Made by a program: the position numbers and the translations under genes | In this document: piece by piece, positions 9,637 through 18,489 of the stretch | How the letters are laid out: every line of letters begins with the position of its first letter | How positions within the stretch are numbered: the stretch's first letter is position 1 | NCBI GenBank assembly: GCA_037176905.1 | Contig: JBBBWG010010779.1 | Location: 1-21,388, forward strand | Source of the DNA: Azolla pinnata | Taxonomy: Eukaryota > Streptophyta > Polypodiopsida > Salviniales > Salviniaceae | Direction of reading: 5' to 3' | DNA: 21,388 nt | Notes under the pieces: model-generated | Database searches by the model: none | Seen by the model: the letters and a program-made list of their open reading frames with translations, nothing else | What the model was told of the DNA's origin: nothing

Positions 9637-10890
9637 GGACACTTTAGGAATGCCGCATTGATATAATATTAATGGGCCCGGACACTGCAGAAAGCAGCCG
9701 CTAACATATATGGCATGAAAAGCTGAATAAAGGAGTCCATAGTCTAGAGATGTGCAGATGATCTCTTCTAGCTCGCAGCTTCAGCACAACATTCTGTTTA
9801 CCTGCAGCAGCTGATTGATAAGCTTGACTAACTCCAATTTAATGCTGCTTAATGCAGATTGCAGTCAATGATACCCAGCTAGAAGATCAACGAACGCGCA
9901 GGTCATGTTTCTCGCCTGATGTGCACGTGAAATGGCATCCCCCCGGGCCAGGGCCCATGCGCAACATTGCCTTTTTTTATCATGCCCCTGCGTTCCACTG
10001 CACTTTGGGCGCATGCATGAATAGTATGCGCGGTCATCTTTTCCTCGTTTAATATCAATTTGCGCTCCATATTGAACTGCCTGGCCTGCAACATCATCAC
10101 TTTGCAATTTAAGGTAGTATATATATATATACACGCCCATGCATTGGTCAAACTCCATATAATGATCTCTCTATAGTATGATCACATCAGTTGCTAATTC
10201 CGGCTGGCCACCTATACTCTTGTTTTCATGATTAGGTACGCATCTGAATGTTATATCTTTTGTCTCATGGGCAAATCCTCATCTTAGAAGACGTCAATAT
10301 ATCTTTCTTTCGTTCTTTTTTTCTTTCTCTACCATAGTGAATGGGTCGCTCGTCACTCTCGTGAAAACTCCGTTACGTTTTTTTACCCGTTCTCTATATT
10401 TTTTATTCGTATATTAAAATGAGCACGAAAAGATTGAAAGAACTTACGGATATACAAGATTTAAAAGATAAATGTAAAATTGAGATGGTTAACAAAGAAG
10501 ATTTATTAGGGATCTACTAATGAGAAGTAATCTTAGAGAAAAGGTTAGAGAGAATAGAATGTGTTAAGGATGATTAACCACACAAGCCACCGTTGAGCGA
10601 AAGATTGAAGATGAACCTAAGTATCGCCTGAATTCCATACCCTAGATAATTACCTTAGGTTATACCTCAAAAGGTTGACAGGTACAAATCAAATGCAAAG
10701 AGGCTAGCCTTACCAAGAGAGGCTTCACAACGTCTTAAGATATCGTTATCGTAATGTACGCAGTGCACATTTTTCTAAATAGTGGGAACATAAGGATAGA
10801 TAGGATAGATATCCTATTTATAAACTAGTAAAATAAAAGAATGAGTACTATACGTGCATAGGGTAGGACTTTGAAGCCTTGAGAATCATC
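9637..10890. other. Intergenic DNA with a G-box
   Basis: Short open frames on both strands (9852-10158) overlap a more GC-rich patch but resemble no domain. That patch has a palindromic G-box CACGTG at 9924-9929 and a CATGCATG-like RY motif near 10013, so a distal regulatory patch is conceivable. A pyrimidine tract lies at 10300-10330. I see no gene. Confidence 0.4.
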
Positions 10891-10895
10891 TGGAT

Positions 10896-10975
10896 CATCA
10901 TTGGAAGGGCAATCATCGGGTCGAATCATCTCGTCCATCATTGGAAGGGCAATTATCGGGTTGAATCATCTCGTC
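10896..10975. repeat. 40-bp tandem duplication
   Basis: Two units begin with CATCATTGGAAGGGCAAT at 10896 and 10936, differ at two positions and end in GAATCATCTCGTC. A partial third GAATCATCTCGTC follows at about 10979. Confidence 0.85.
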
Positions 10976-11027
10976 AAGAATCATCTCGTCCGAAGATCAT
11001 CCGGTCGATCATTAGCTTGTCGGAGTG

Positions 11028-11155
11028 ATTCTTGAGGATTAATCTATTAACATTCACCTTGATCTTTCTTTCTTTTAATTTTTTCCTCTCCTTATCAAGG
11101 ACCCTAGTGGTTATCACCCGACTTATATGACGATTAGGTGCTATACGTCATGACA
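11028..11155 (+). repeat. Direct repeat copy 1 (partner at 13276-13425)
   Basis: It shares GATTCTTGAGGATTAA, a CTTGATC-pyrimidine stretch, TCAAGGACCCTAGTGGT, ACCCGACT and GGTGCTATACGTC with 13276-13425. The order fits the end of a retrotransposon LTR or leader followed by a primer-binding-site-like TGG(T/C)GCC stretch, but no tRNA match can be proved by eye. Confidence 0.6.
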
Positions 11156-11338
11156 CCGTTATAAATGGCGGTAGCTAGTCCCTTTTATATAGGTCAAACT
11201 TATAGGGCTTTCTGACTACTAGGCGCGTTTACACTTGTCCAATGACCATATGTGTTTGTCCCGGTCCTAAGATAATTACTTTCTCACTTGTCCTACCTCT
11301 AAACTATTCAAATTAGTCTTATAAATTAGTTCTTAAGG

Positions 11339-12060
11339 TTATGCCCATAACATATTCCCCTGTTCCAAAACATTGCACTCTTGCAATGACAAATTAAAGT
11401 CAAAGAAGTTAGTTTTTAGAATGTTCTCTTTCTCCCAAGTGGCGTTGTGAATACATTTATCCAACTATTTAGCATTATATTCTCAAATTTGTTTAAATCC
11501 TAAATTTTTAGTTTGAACATCGCTTGTGAAAGGCTTAGAAATTAAATCCTAATGAATCACTAAATCTTTAATGGTTACAATATTGTCGTCAAAACCAAGA
11601 AGTTCTTTTAAACGACTAACATGGAACACTAGATGGACATCTACACAAGTAGGTAGCATAAGCAGAAGAACCAATACGCTTGAGAAATGTAAATAGTCCA
11701 CAATCGTGGGGTTGATTTAACACACTTAACCCGTTGACAGAGATTTTGAATTATGAGGTACACGTAATTAGAAAACTTTCAGTCTAGGGTAAAGAACACA
11801 AGGATGCTTGTTACGATCGACATATAAATGTGCTCTATCTTGAGCAATCTTACTGTTGTCTAGTGCAATATGCAACATTTCTTGCACATCCTTGAGAAAA
11901 TTTTGTGCACCATTAAATTCATCTCTATTAAAAGTGACATCGATTAGGGCTCATGGCTGAAAATAATACATTAACATTAAAGGACTATATCCCATTGATT
12001 TCTAGAGTTGTTGTAAGCAAACTCTAGTAAGAGAAGTGAGGAGAAGGGCAACTGTGGATT
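11339..12060 (-). pseudogene. Ty3/gypsy integrase C-terminal remnant (same family as 3425-3850)
   Basis: Read on the minus strand from about 12020, the motifs come in the expected order: SMGYSPLMLMYYFQP, FLKDVQEMLHIALDNSKIAQ, DRAHLYVDRNKHP, then after stops and a frameshift FLKRIGSSAYA, VHLVFHVSRLKELLGFDD and NIVTIKDLV. The tail ATWEKENILK precedes a terminal stop at 11341-11339. These are the late core, GPY/F-type region and C-terminus of a Ty3/gypsy integrase. Several stops and at least one frameshift make it non-functional. RT and RNase H are absent upstream; a different lineage's integrase follows at 12413. Confidence 0.85.
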
Positions 12061-12412
12061 CCTGTTTCACCTTAATTTAACTCAAGGTGAACGCAAGTAT
12101 ATATATATACATACATGAATGTGTGGATTGTATGCACTAGCTAGGCTAGAAGTTGAACACATGCGCACTAAGAATACTTGCGAACGCTTGTGGTTTAGGA
12201 TGAAAGCTTCTAGAGGAGGCTACATGCAACTAACAAGAGAAAGATCATGTAAGAGAAGAGCATATATGATTGGCGTGATACATAAGCGTGGGTTCAAAAT
12301 GTCCCAGAGAGCGTTTTCCTAATGGGCATCTCTATTATAAGAGTGTCTTGTAGCCATTATGTCTAACACCAATGTGAACAGTTCAGCTTGTGTTTTTGGC
12401 ATTATCGCCCCT
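12061..12412. other. Junction between two retrotransposon remnants
   Basis: This includes a short (TA)n run near 12097 and a plus-strand frame at 12119-12322 that I cannot assign. On the minus strand the part next to 12412 starts with a purine-rich AGAGGGGCGA, a possible polypurine tract after the pol stop at 12415-12413. Confidence 0.4.
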
Positions 12413-13285
12413 CTAAGGCCGCCCTCCAAGGTTTGCACCAGGCTCGAGTAGGTATCGTTGATGAAAATTATGAAATGCCGTGAGAGCATTGTCCAAATGT
12501 GCAATTGGTTTCCAAGTGGCTTCGGAAAGGGGATAACCTTTTCACAATACCAAATATTGAAGTTTTTGGTGATGCATGCGTGAGTCAAGGATCTGTTTGA
12601 CCTCGTACTCTTCACCTATTGACAACTCCACGGGTGGTAGTGGAGAAGGTTGTCTTCCGGGGATCTAAGAAGAATGATAGATTTTGAGGAGTGAAGCATG
12701 AAAGAGGTTATGAGTGTTGAGGAAGCTCTAGCCAAAACGATACTAGATTAATACACTCAATGCTACGAAAGGGTCCTAACTTTTTGTAGTCCAATTTAAA
12801 ACAAAGACGTGTTGTAGTGATATGGTGATGTAGTAGCCAAACCATGTTCCAACTGTAAAGGCCGGTGTAGCGGATCAAAGATGGTTGGCTTGATCCTTGT
12901 ACCAATTATTAGAAAAACTTAATTTGAGGGAGAGGTCGCGATGTACCTCTTGTAAAGTGCAAGCACATGACTCTATAGAGGGATTTTGAGAGAACTTGCT
13001 AAAAGGCAAATATTGAAGTGAGGGTGGAATCCATAGTTTGCGAAGAAGGGGCAAACGTTTGTCGACTCATGGATAGTGTTGTTGTAGGCGAATTCTGCCA
13101 AGGGAAGGAAGTCGATCCAATCATCTTGTTGGTAGCGAATGGTGCATTGGAGGTATTCTTCAAGGAATTGGCTGACTCTTTAAATTTGTCAATCATTCTG
13201 TGGATGGTATGGTGAGGATAACTTTAGAGAGGTTCCAAATAATTGAAGAAATTGTTTCTAGAAATGAGAGATGGTCAGAGAGATT
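12413..13285 (-). pseudogene. Chromovirus-type integrase with chromodomain (remnant)
   Basis: On the minus strand from about 13265 the frame reads KQFLQLFGTSLKLSSPYHPQND, then [20 protein letters not shown] and [13 protein letters not shown], the classic late core of a Ty3/gypsy integrase. After a degraded middle the C-terminus is GEEYEVKQILDSRMHHQKLQ, YLVL, a TGA where Trp is expected, KGYPLSEATWKP and HNFHQRY. That is a chromodomain (about 12615-12435), marking the chromovirus branch. The pol stop TAG is at 12415-12413. Stops replace QTER-region codons near 13190. The gene is dead, though the chromodomain is nearly intact. Confidence 0.9.
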
Positions 13286-13425
13286 CTTAAGGATTAAACA
13301 ATAAACTTATTGCATTCATCTTGATTTTTCTGCCTTTCAATCTCTTCCTCTGGTCCTCGTCTAGGACACCGGTGGTCAACACCCGACTCAAGCGAAGATC
13401 TGGTGCCATACGCCAAGACAACAAC
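13276..13425 (+). repeat. Direct repeat copy 2 (partner at 11028-11155)
   Basis: It matches copy 1 through GATTCTTAAGGATTAA, CCTCGTCTAGGACACCGGTGG, ACCCGACT and GGTGCCATACGCC. It abuts the chromovirus integrase remnant on its left and leads straight into the coiled-coil pseudogene on its right, suggesting a leader upstream of that gene. Confidence 0.6.
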
Positions 13426-14660
13426 ACCAATTTTGTCACGCGAATGACAGATGTAGAGCACGATGTCATAGAACAACCCGTACTAGGTATGGATGAGGTG
13501 CGACCAATGATTGACAACGTAGAGCCAATTGTGGAGGCGGAGGCGAAAACCGTAGCAATTTTGCCTCCACACCAACCAGCTTCATCGGTATGAACAACAG
13601 AACTGGACATCGTCGAAATAAACGACTCACCGCAAGAGAATGGGACCCAAATCGACACTGTACCAATTAGTCCAGTTTCTTCTCCAACTAGTATGGTGAC
13701 GATAGAACAAGTCGTACTGACTAGCCAAGCTGTAGGGCCTAGTACGACAACTTTTCCCGCACTCTCAGAGCCGGACGAGATTATGATGATGATGGAGAAG
13801 ACAATGGAAAAGGTGTGCGAGTGGAAGGAGCGGACCGAAGCTCAAATGGCTGTGATGGTACAGCGCGATGTAGCGAAGTGGAGACGCGTCTGAAATTGTG
13901 AAGACGCATTACAGAAAAAGATTGCAGCTCTGACGACAACCGAAAAAGAGCGAGATTAACTGCGGAGAGACAACAAAGAAAGAGAGTTGGAACTAGGAAA
14001 GTTATAGATGGAGTTACAGGAAAGTATAAGATTCTTTCTGTAATCTTCAGGAGGAGTAGCAGCAAAAACACGCGTAGTGGAAGCGGATTCAGACATGTCT
14101 TATGGCTAATGTAGAGAGTACGACGGCAAAGAACAACTGACTAATCAAAGATGTGGAAAAGCTGACCGCGGAAGCTTGGACATTACAAGCGGACAAGGAG
14201 CGGGCCATCAACCGAGCACTGTCTTCCCAAAACAAAATGGGTCCACTCAAAATGGAACTCAAGGTGTCGTTTGAAGTAGTGAGAAAATCTTGGACCAAGG
14301 GGATGGAAATGCAGAAGGAAATTGATCGATAGATGGACTAGCTTCGTCTTTCACAATTCTCTTTTGAAACCTTTTTACACTAGCTCGATTCCCAATTATG
14401 TCATGCTGCCCCCACTCCTCTCCAACTTGCTGACGGACCGGAGTATGAGGTAACCTCTTTTTTTTATTCTAAAATTATATTATTAATCATTGATTGGCTA
14501 AGCTATATACCCCGAATGATCACACATGAGAACTAGTTGTTAACACTTGTAATGTTCAAGCTCTTATTGATGACTTCCATTATCGCTATCCCAACAAACC
14601 GGACCCTACATTGTTAATGACTCCTTGCACTCGTCGTTTTACAAAGAGGGACAATATCGG
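13425..14660 (+). pseudogene. Coiled-coil protein pseudogene, possibly retrotransposon gag-like
   Basis: One frame runs from about 13425 to 14080 with only a few stops (near 13591, 13891, 13957, 14005 and 14041). After a frameshift near 14130 it continues to about 14453, where it reaches GAG|GTAACC, a good splice donor. Composition is that of a Ser/Thr/Pro/Glu-rich head followed by a charged heptad-like region (MEKTMEKVCEWKERTEAQM, then LTAEAWTLQADKERAINRAL). A possible last exon at about 14540-14666 reads HYRYPNKPDPTLL and CTRRFTKRDN. Most stops are explained by C-to-T changes (CAG to TAG, CGA to TGA, CAA to TAA). I recognise no domain. Its place after the leader-like repeat suggests a gag-like or extra ORF of a retrotransposon, but a decayed host gene is not excluded. 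Confidence 0.55.
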
Positions 14661-14665
14661 GAATC

Positions 14666-14719
14666 TGTAAACATTATGCTTCCCCTATACTTGAACCTAG
14701 GATCTCGTACTACATAATG
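14666..14719 (+). repeat. HSE-family LTR copy 3, 5' part (split by the CACTA element)
   Basis: It begins TGTAAACATTATGCTTCCCC, matching the 5' end (TGTAAG...) of the LTRs at 17619-18489, and ends CTCGTACTACATAATG. The LTR resumes at 19308 on the far side of the CACTA element. Confidence 0.8.
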
Positions 14720-14739
14720 CACTACGAGGTATTGGGTCC

Positions 14740-14880
14740 TTTGCCGCGATTTAGCCGTGATACTCCTAGGTTGCAGCAAATGTTTTCAAAATCGCGTCAA
14801 ATTTACCGCGACTTTTTTCAAAAATTTTGAAACACTCCATTTACCGTGACTATAGCCACACAATTTGACGCACCCATTAC
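14740..14880. repeat. CACTA left subterminal motifs
   Basis: Copies of the (G/T)CCGCGA or ACCGCGA core in both orientations (TTTGCCGCGATTTAGCCGTGA, AATCGCGTCAAATTTACCGCG, ATTTACCGTGAC) follow the left terminus. Such motifs bind the TNPA-type protein in characterised En/Spm elements. Confidence 0.75.
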
Positions 14881-15195
14881 AATTATATAATATACCTAGT
14901 AAATATATCTTTATTATTATTATTTACAATGTTTAAAATCTATACATCTATTCATATACAAATCAATATGTGTGAATATATTTAAATATACATACATATC
15001 TACATACACATGTAGATATACATGAATATATGAATATTTATGCATATGACTGTATGCATTTAAAAGAGAATATGAATCATACATGTACATATATAGGTGA
15101 ATATACATGAAAAAATGAATATTTAGATGAATATGCATGTATGTATGCATATATGGTGAATATATACTAATATACGGGTGAATATGGGTGAATAC
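14881..15195. repeat. AT-rich ATGAATAT/ATGTATGCATAT repeat, left arm
   Basis: Irregular repeats of GAATAT, CATGTATGTATGCATAT and ATACATG. A similar block in inverted orientation lies at about 16950-17100 (TTAGATGAA followed by TGCATGTATGT in both), so the inner arms of the CACTA form an extended, worn inverted repeat. Open frames across it are by-products. Confidence 0.6.
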
Positions 15196-15222
15196 GCCCA
15201 AGCTCGCATCAAATGACCCTGG

Positions 15223-15545
15223 TTAACCCCTCATTGATGGGACCGGACATGGACGCCATGCCATATATAGTCCCATGTCCTCTGGTAGCGGCATACCACC
15301 AAAGTGCTGGGTCATCTGATGCTACCATTCTCTCATGGCGGCATGATAAGTGCGCCACTCAGTCTCTAAGGTAGGTGGAATCGACGATCTATCAGCCATC
15401 TATCCTTCCGTACTGAGAGAGTCACCTAACCGTGAAGCCGACCTCGTATGTTGTGCTGGGCCATCCAGAGGAGTAGGTACGTCCGCAAATGTAACTCTCT
15501 GTAATTCTATCGGGTTTCATGAAATTTACCATAACGCAAATTGAG
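15223..15545 (-). pseudogene. CACTA Ptta/En/Spm-type protein, C-terminal fragment
   Basis: On the minus strand one frame with two internal stops reads VTFADVPTPLDGPAQHTRSA, then PPTLETEWRTYHAAMREW, stop, HQMTQHFGGMPLPEDMGLYM, ending in TAA at 15225-15223. The order of a basic Ser/Arg linker, an 'E-WxxY-xAMxEW' helix and a Gly/Pro/Met-rich end resembles the C-terminus of plant Ptta/En/Spm proteins, the second protein of CACTA elements. The upstream part is missing. It faces away from the TNP2-type fragment at 15835-16545. Confidence 0.6.
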
Positions 15546-15577
15546 CGGGGATATGTGCGAGGTTGCAGTCCTACAGT

Positions 15578-15601
15578 ACCCTAAACCCTAACCCTAAAAC
15601 C
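15578..15601. repeat. Short telomere-like CCCTAAA run
   Basis: Three CCCTAA(A)-type units in a row match the plant telomere repeat. This is far too short to be a chromosome end. Confidence 0.6.
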
Positions 15602-15834
15602 AAATTTACCATTAATACTAAAAATGTTCTCATTTCTTAAACAATACGTTCTATGAATGTTGTAGTGCACTTATTATAATGCAATTTGGTGGGATGACAC
15701 ACATTACTACACAAAAGCTATTGATTGGAACCGGTATATGACGGATTCTGGAGTGATTGGCACGTATGGAGGGGGAGGATGGAGAGGGGTAGGAATATCG
15801 TGGGATTATCCAAAACATCATTAAAATTTACTTT

Positions 15835-16030
15835 CAAAGATTCGACGTGTTTGTCTTCGATGTCAGATGCCTTAAAGATGTTTTAGATAAGGTCCCACAA
15901 GGTTCGATTACTCTAAACGGTAGCGTCTTGATGAAGATGGACTCCATGTGCATTTGTAGTGCCAAGGAAGGGACCTTCATCTCGCCATCTCATTGTCAAC
16001 TGCTAGTTCTTAAACAATGTAAAGATTATA
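15835..16030 (+). pseudogene. CACTA TNP2-type protein, DUF4216-like fragment
   Basis: The frame reads FQRFDVFVFDVRCLKDVLDK, then LNGSVLMKMDSMCICSAKEG and TFISPSHCQLLVLKQ. The 'F(V)FDVR' strand, the 'VxxDS' strand and the 'F-x-x-PSHC' motif in this order match the DUF4216 domain near the end of plant TNP2 transposases. GTAAAGATT at 16018 is a plausible donor for an intron. Nothing of the TNP2 catalytic domain lies upstream, so this is a truncated gene. The exon at 16195-16545 is probably its last. Confidence 0.6.
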
Positions 16031-16194
16031 TTCTAATTATACTATGCATGTTAAATAGTTACCATACTTGTATTGTTGCGTTATGCAGGCCATTTTCCAA
16101 CCTTTACTACATAACGAGAAGTGATGGTATATGATCCCTGATGGCAACACTTACAAAACCAATATTTCATTCCTTGTTGCCATAATTGGGGCAG

Positions 16195-16545
16195 GTCGAT
16201 GTACATTTGTCGATTGACACAGATATGTCGGATCAAAGGGATGACAATACAACACACCCATCCACAACAGATAGTACAGGAGCAGGTCCATCATGGGTTG
16301 CTGCGCAATTGCTCAACAGTGATCAAGCTAAATTCGAAACTGGGAGTTTATTTGATGATATTCACGATGATCAACCTGATCTAGAACTAGCTGCAGATGG
16401 CGAAGCAATCAACATCGATGCCTCCATAGACTTATGTATTGAGTTAGGGTCTGGGGACATCATGATTGATATTGATGAAGACAATAATATATTGCTCACT
16501 ATTGATATTGATCCGTTCCTTGTAATTGATTCTTATGTTGACTAG
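16195..16545 (+). CDS. Acidic C-terminal exon of the CACTA transposase gene (probable)
   Basis: After TTGGGGCAG| at 16194 an open frame of 116 codons runs to TAG at 16543-16545 without damage. It starts VDVHLSIDTDMSDQ, has a Ser/Thr/Gly patch (TTDSTGAGPSW), and its second half is strongly acidic (FDDIHDDQPDLEL, IDIDEDNNILLTIDID), ending VIDSYVD. Acidic tails after DUF4216 are common in TNP2-type proteins. No catalytic residues are visible. It stops directly before the right subterminal repeats, as expected for the 3' end of the transposase gene. The link to the upstream fragment is inferred; the connecting exon junctions are not clear. Confidence 0.5.
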   Translation, partial: VDVHLSIDTDMSDQRDDNTTHPSTTDSTGAGPSWVAAQLLNSDQAKFETGSLFDDIHDDQPDLELAADGEAINIDASIDLCIELGSGDIMIDIDEDNNILLTIDIDPFLVIDSYVD

Positions 16546-16559
16546 AACTCATGATATAT

Positions 16560-16900
16560 CTCTATTGTAATCGTAAATTTTGACGTTAAATGGCCTATCT
16601 TTCAATACATGTTTTGATGAAAATTTCAGCATTCCTATACACGTGTAGCAAAATCCCGTCTATCACGTGTCAAAGTTGCAACAACTCCTCCCTGTTCTCG
16701 GTAAATTCGTGATAAATTCGTGGTAAATTCGTGACAAAATCGAGCAAAACGTGGAAAAATAGTGGCAATGTCGTGGCAAATGGGCTGCAAAGTCGTGGCA
16801 AAATAGCACTAAATTAGCGGTAATAGTCACAATAAACTAGCGGCAAATCTCGTGTAAATGTCGCGGCAATTGACAACTCTAACCTGCTTTTGCTGTCTAT
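16560..16900. repeat. CACTA inner subterminal motif cluster
   Basis: From about 16697 there are at least ten copies of (G)GTAAATTCGTG, GTGGCAA and GCGGCAAAT-type motifs, for example GATAAATTCGTGGTAAATTC at 16711 and CTAGCGGCAAATCTCGTG at 16835. Many CG steps have become TG. Confidence 0.7.
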
Positions 16901-16919
16901 TTGCTGGAAGATAGCCGTG

Positions 16920-17270
16920 TAGTTGTTGCAACATAGCTGCAATATTTAAAAAATCATGCTATATTCATTTGTATATGCACACATACATGCAAGTTCATCT
17001 AATTATCCATACTTTCATGCATATTTTTGTGTATATGCAAATATATCTGCCTATTCATCTATATATGGATAGGATTAATGTATATTCTCTTGTAAACGGT
17101 CAAACACTAGCATATTCAATGTTATCTGCATAGATACATGTAGATCAACCCTAAACGCATATTCTTCTATGTATGTACAGGTCTAATAAATATTTGCATG
17201 TTATTTCATGGGTATTAACATGTAGATGCAGTTGTTTATGAACATGTGAATATATAGATCTATATTTCTA
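16920..17270. repeat. AT-rich repeat, inner right arm of the CACTA element
   Basis: Irregular TGTATATGCA and TTCATCTA motifs are partly the inverted counterpart of 14881-15195. No coding sequence is seen. Confidence 0.5.
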
Positions 17271-17392
17271 TGTGCTCCGGTAATTTCATGGATATACTTC
17301 ATTTTAGATCACAATAATGTCATACTAACCTCATGTACAACATAACTATTGGTTGTACCCCTAATTTGTCTGAAATGAGCTAAAATGGGAGA

Positions 17393-17618
17393 TAATCACG
17401 TTGGTCATGGTAAACATGCGGATAAAGTGCGGCAAATATGCAGCAGGTAAGTGATAAAATTGTGGCAACTACGTTGCAATAGTCGTGGCAATAGTTGTTG
17501 CAAATTCGTGGCAAAAATTGTTGCAACAGCCGCATCAATTCTGAAGAATATCCAAAATTGCGGTAAAATTCCCAACAAAAATTACAGCACCGACTCTGGA
17601 TATATTAGCGGTAAAGCG
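17393..17618. repeat. CACTA right subterminal motifs, part 1
   Basis: Dense GTGGCAA, GCGGCAAAT and GCGGTAAA motifs. CTGAAGAATATCCAAAATTG near 17539 also occurs in the CACTA at 20635 (CTGAAGAACATCCAAAAAAG), so the two elements are related. The LTR insertion at 17619 interrupts this block, which resumes at 18490. Confidence 0.75.
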
Positions 17619-17834
17619 TGTTAGTACCAAGGAAGAGATTGAATGATTGAAGCAAGATATAAGAGTAGAGAAAAAGAGAGGAGAGTGGATGGATAGCAGA
17701 AGAGTGAGTTTATTAGAACAGAATGAGTACAAAGAGAGTTGGATACAAGAAAGGCTTAAGGCTGAAGATTGGCGTTGATTTGAACTGATTTGATATGATT
17801 TATATGTCTCTTTTTATAGGATTATCCTAGAGAT

Positions 17835-17852
17835 TTCTAGAAGGTTCTAGAA
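17835..17852. promoter_or_regulatory. Heat-shock element, proximal, LTR copy 1
   Basis: Four contiguous alternating TTC/GAA units with 2-bp spacing (TTCTAGAAGGTTCTAGAA), 17 bp upstream of the TATA box in the LTR sense. A fifth unit reads TTT instead of TTC. Confidence 0.8.
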
Positions 17853-17908
17853 TGTTTTATTCCTAGAATGTTCTATTCCTAGAATGTTCTATTCCTAGAA
17901 TATTCTTA

Positions 17909-17936
17909 GAAGGTTCGAGAATGTTCTAGAAAGTTC
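17909..17936. promoter_or_regulatory. Heat-shock element, distal, LTR copy 1
   Basis: Six perfect alternating GAA/TTC units, each separated by exactly two bases, plus GAG as a near-seventh. HSF trimers need three such units. Confidence 0.85.
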
Positions 17937-18099
17937 TGGAGTTTTCTCTAAATGCAATAATTACTATCTCATGAAAAAGTAGCCTTTAGCATTTTATGTC
18001 ATGATAAGCTACTTCAATGTTTAGGCTTCCCTATTATGTCGTACGAGATCTTGCAGGGTTCAAACCCAGGGGAAACTTAGTACTCATTGATTCCTTACA

Positions 18100-18489
18100 T
18101 TCTATCCTAATAAACTCACTCTTATCCTCTCTTCTTCTCTACTCTTATATCTTCCTTCAATCATTCAATCTCTTCCTTGGTTCTGACAGTTTGATTCGAA
18201 CTGATTTGATATGATGTATGTGTCTCTATTTATAAGATTAGCTTAGAGATTTCTAGAAGGTTCTAGAATGCTCTATTCCTAGAATATTCTAGGATGCTCT
18301 AGAAGGTTCTAGAATGTTCTAGAAAGTTCCAGATTTTTTTCTAAATACAATAATCACTATATCAAGAAAAAGTAGCTTTTAACATTTCATGTTATGATAA
18401 GTTACTTTAATGGTTAGACTTTCTTATCATGTGATACGAGATCTTGGGTTCAAACCCAGGGGAAGCCTAGTGCTCAATGATTTCTTACA
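18100..18489 (-). repeat. HSE-family LTR copy 2, with inverted R/U5 segment
   Basis: The U3 half (18489 down to about 18190) is in the same orientation as copy 1, begins TGTAAG and has TATAAATA at 18234-18227. The R/U5 part (18100-18188) instead lies in the opposite orientation: its reverse complement matches 17622-17712 of copy 1 (ACCAAGGAAGAGATTGAATG). About 30 bp at the U3/R border are missing. So this copy has an internal inversion and abuts copy 1 directly. Confidence 0.75.
18251..18329. promoter_or_regulatory. Heat-shock element cluster, LTR copy 2
   Basis: A four-unit perfect HSE lies at 18251-18268 and a six-unit perfect HSE at 18302-18329, in the same arrangement as copy 1, with the shorter block nearest the TATA box. 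Confidence 0.85.

Larger units (their letters stand above)
17619..18099 (-). repeat. HSE-family LTR copy 1 (complete, 481 bp, sense on minus strand)
   Basis: In its own sense it begins TGTAAGGAATC (at 18099) and ends ACTAACA (at 17619), the TG...CA form of an LTR. U3 holds dense heat-shock elements (17835-17940), followed in the sense direction by TATAAAAA (17818-17811) and a pyrimidine-rich R/U5. Together with copy 2 it forms one insertion flanked by AAGCG (17614-17618) and AAGGG (18490-18494), a 5-bp target duplication with one mismatch. There is no internal retrotransposon region. Confidence 0.8.

Noticed and set aside
9852..10158. Three overlapping open frames in a GC-richer patch
   Set aside because: Cys/His content looks interesting but no regular spacing of a zinc finger is present and no splice partner is visible.
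10896..10990. Possible CRISPR-like or regulatory array
   Set aside because: Only two full units without unique spacers; a simple tandem duplication in a plant genome.
13287..14071. Minus-strand frames opposite the coiled-coil pseudogene
   Set aside because: They are shadows of the plus-strand frame, which has the more protein-like composition.
15578..15601. Interstitial telomere signal
   Set aside because: Only about three imperfect units inside a transposon; CCCTAAA runs this short are common in plant DNA.
15704..15735. CTACACAAAAGCTATTGATTGG as a possible further CACTA terminus
   Set aside because: It resembles the ends loosely but lacks the CACTA start, subterminal motifs and a target duplication.
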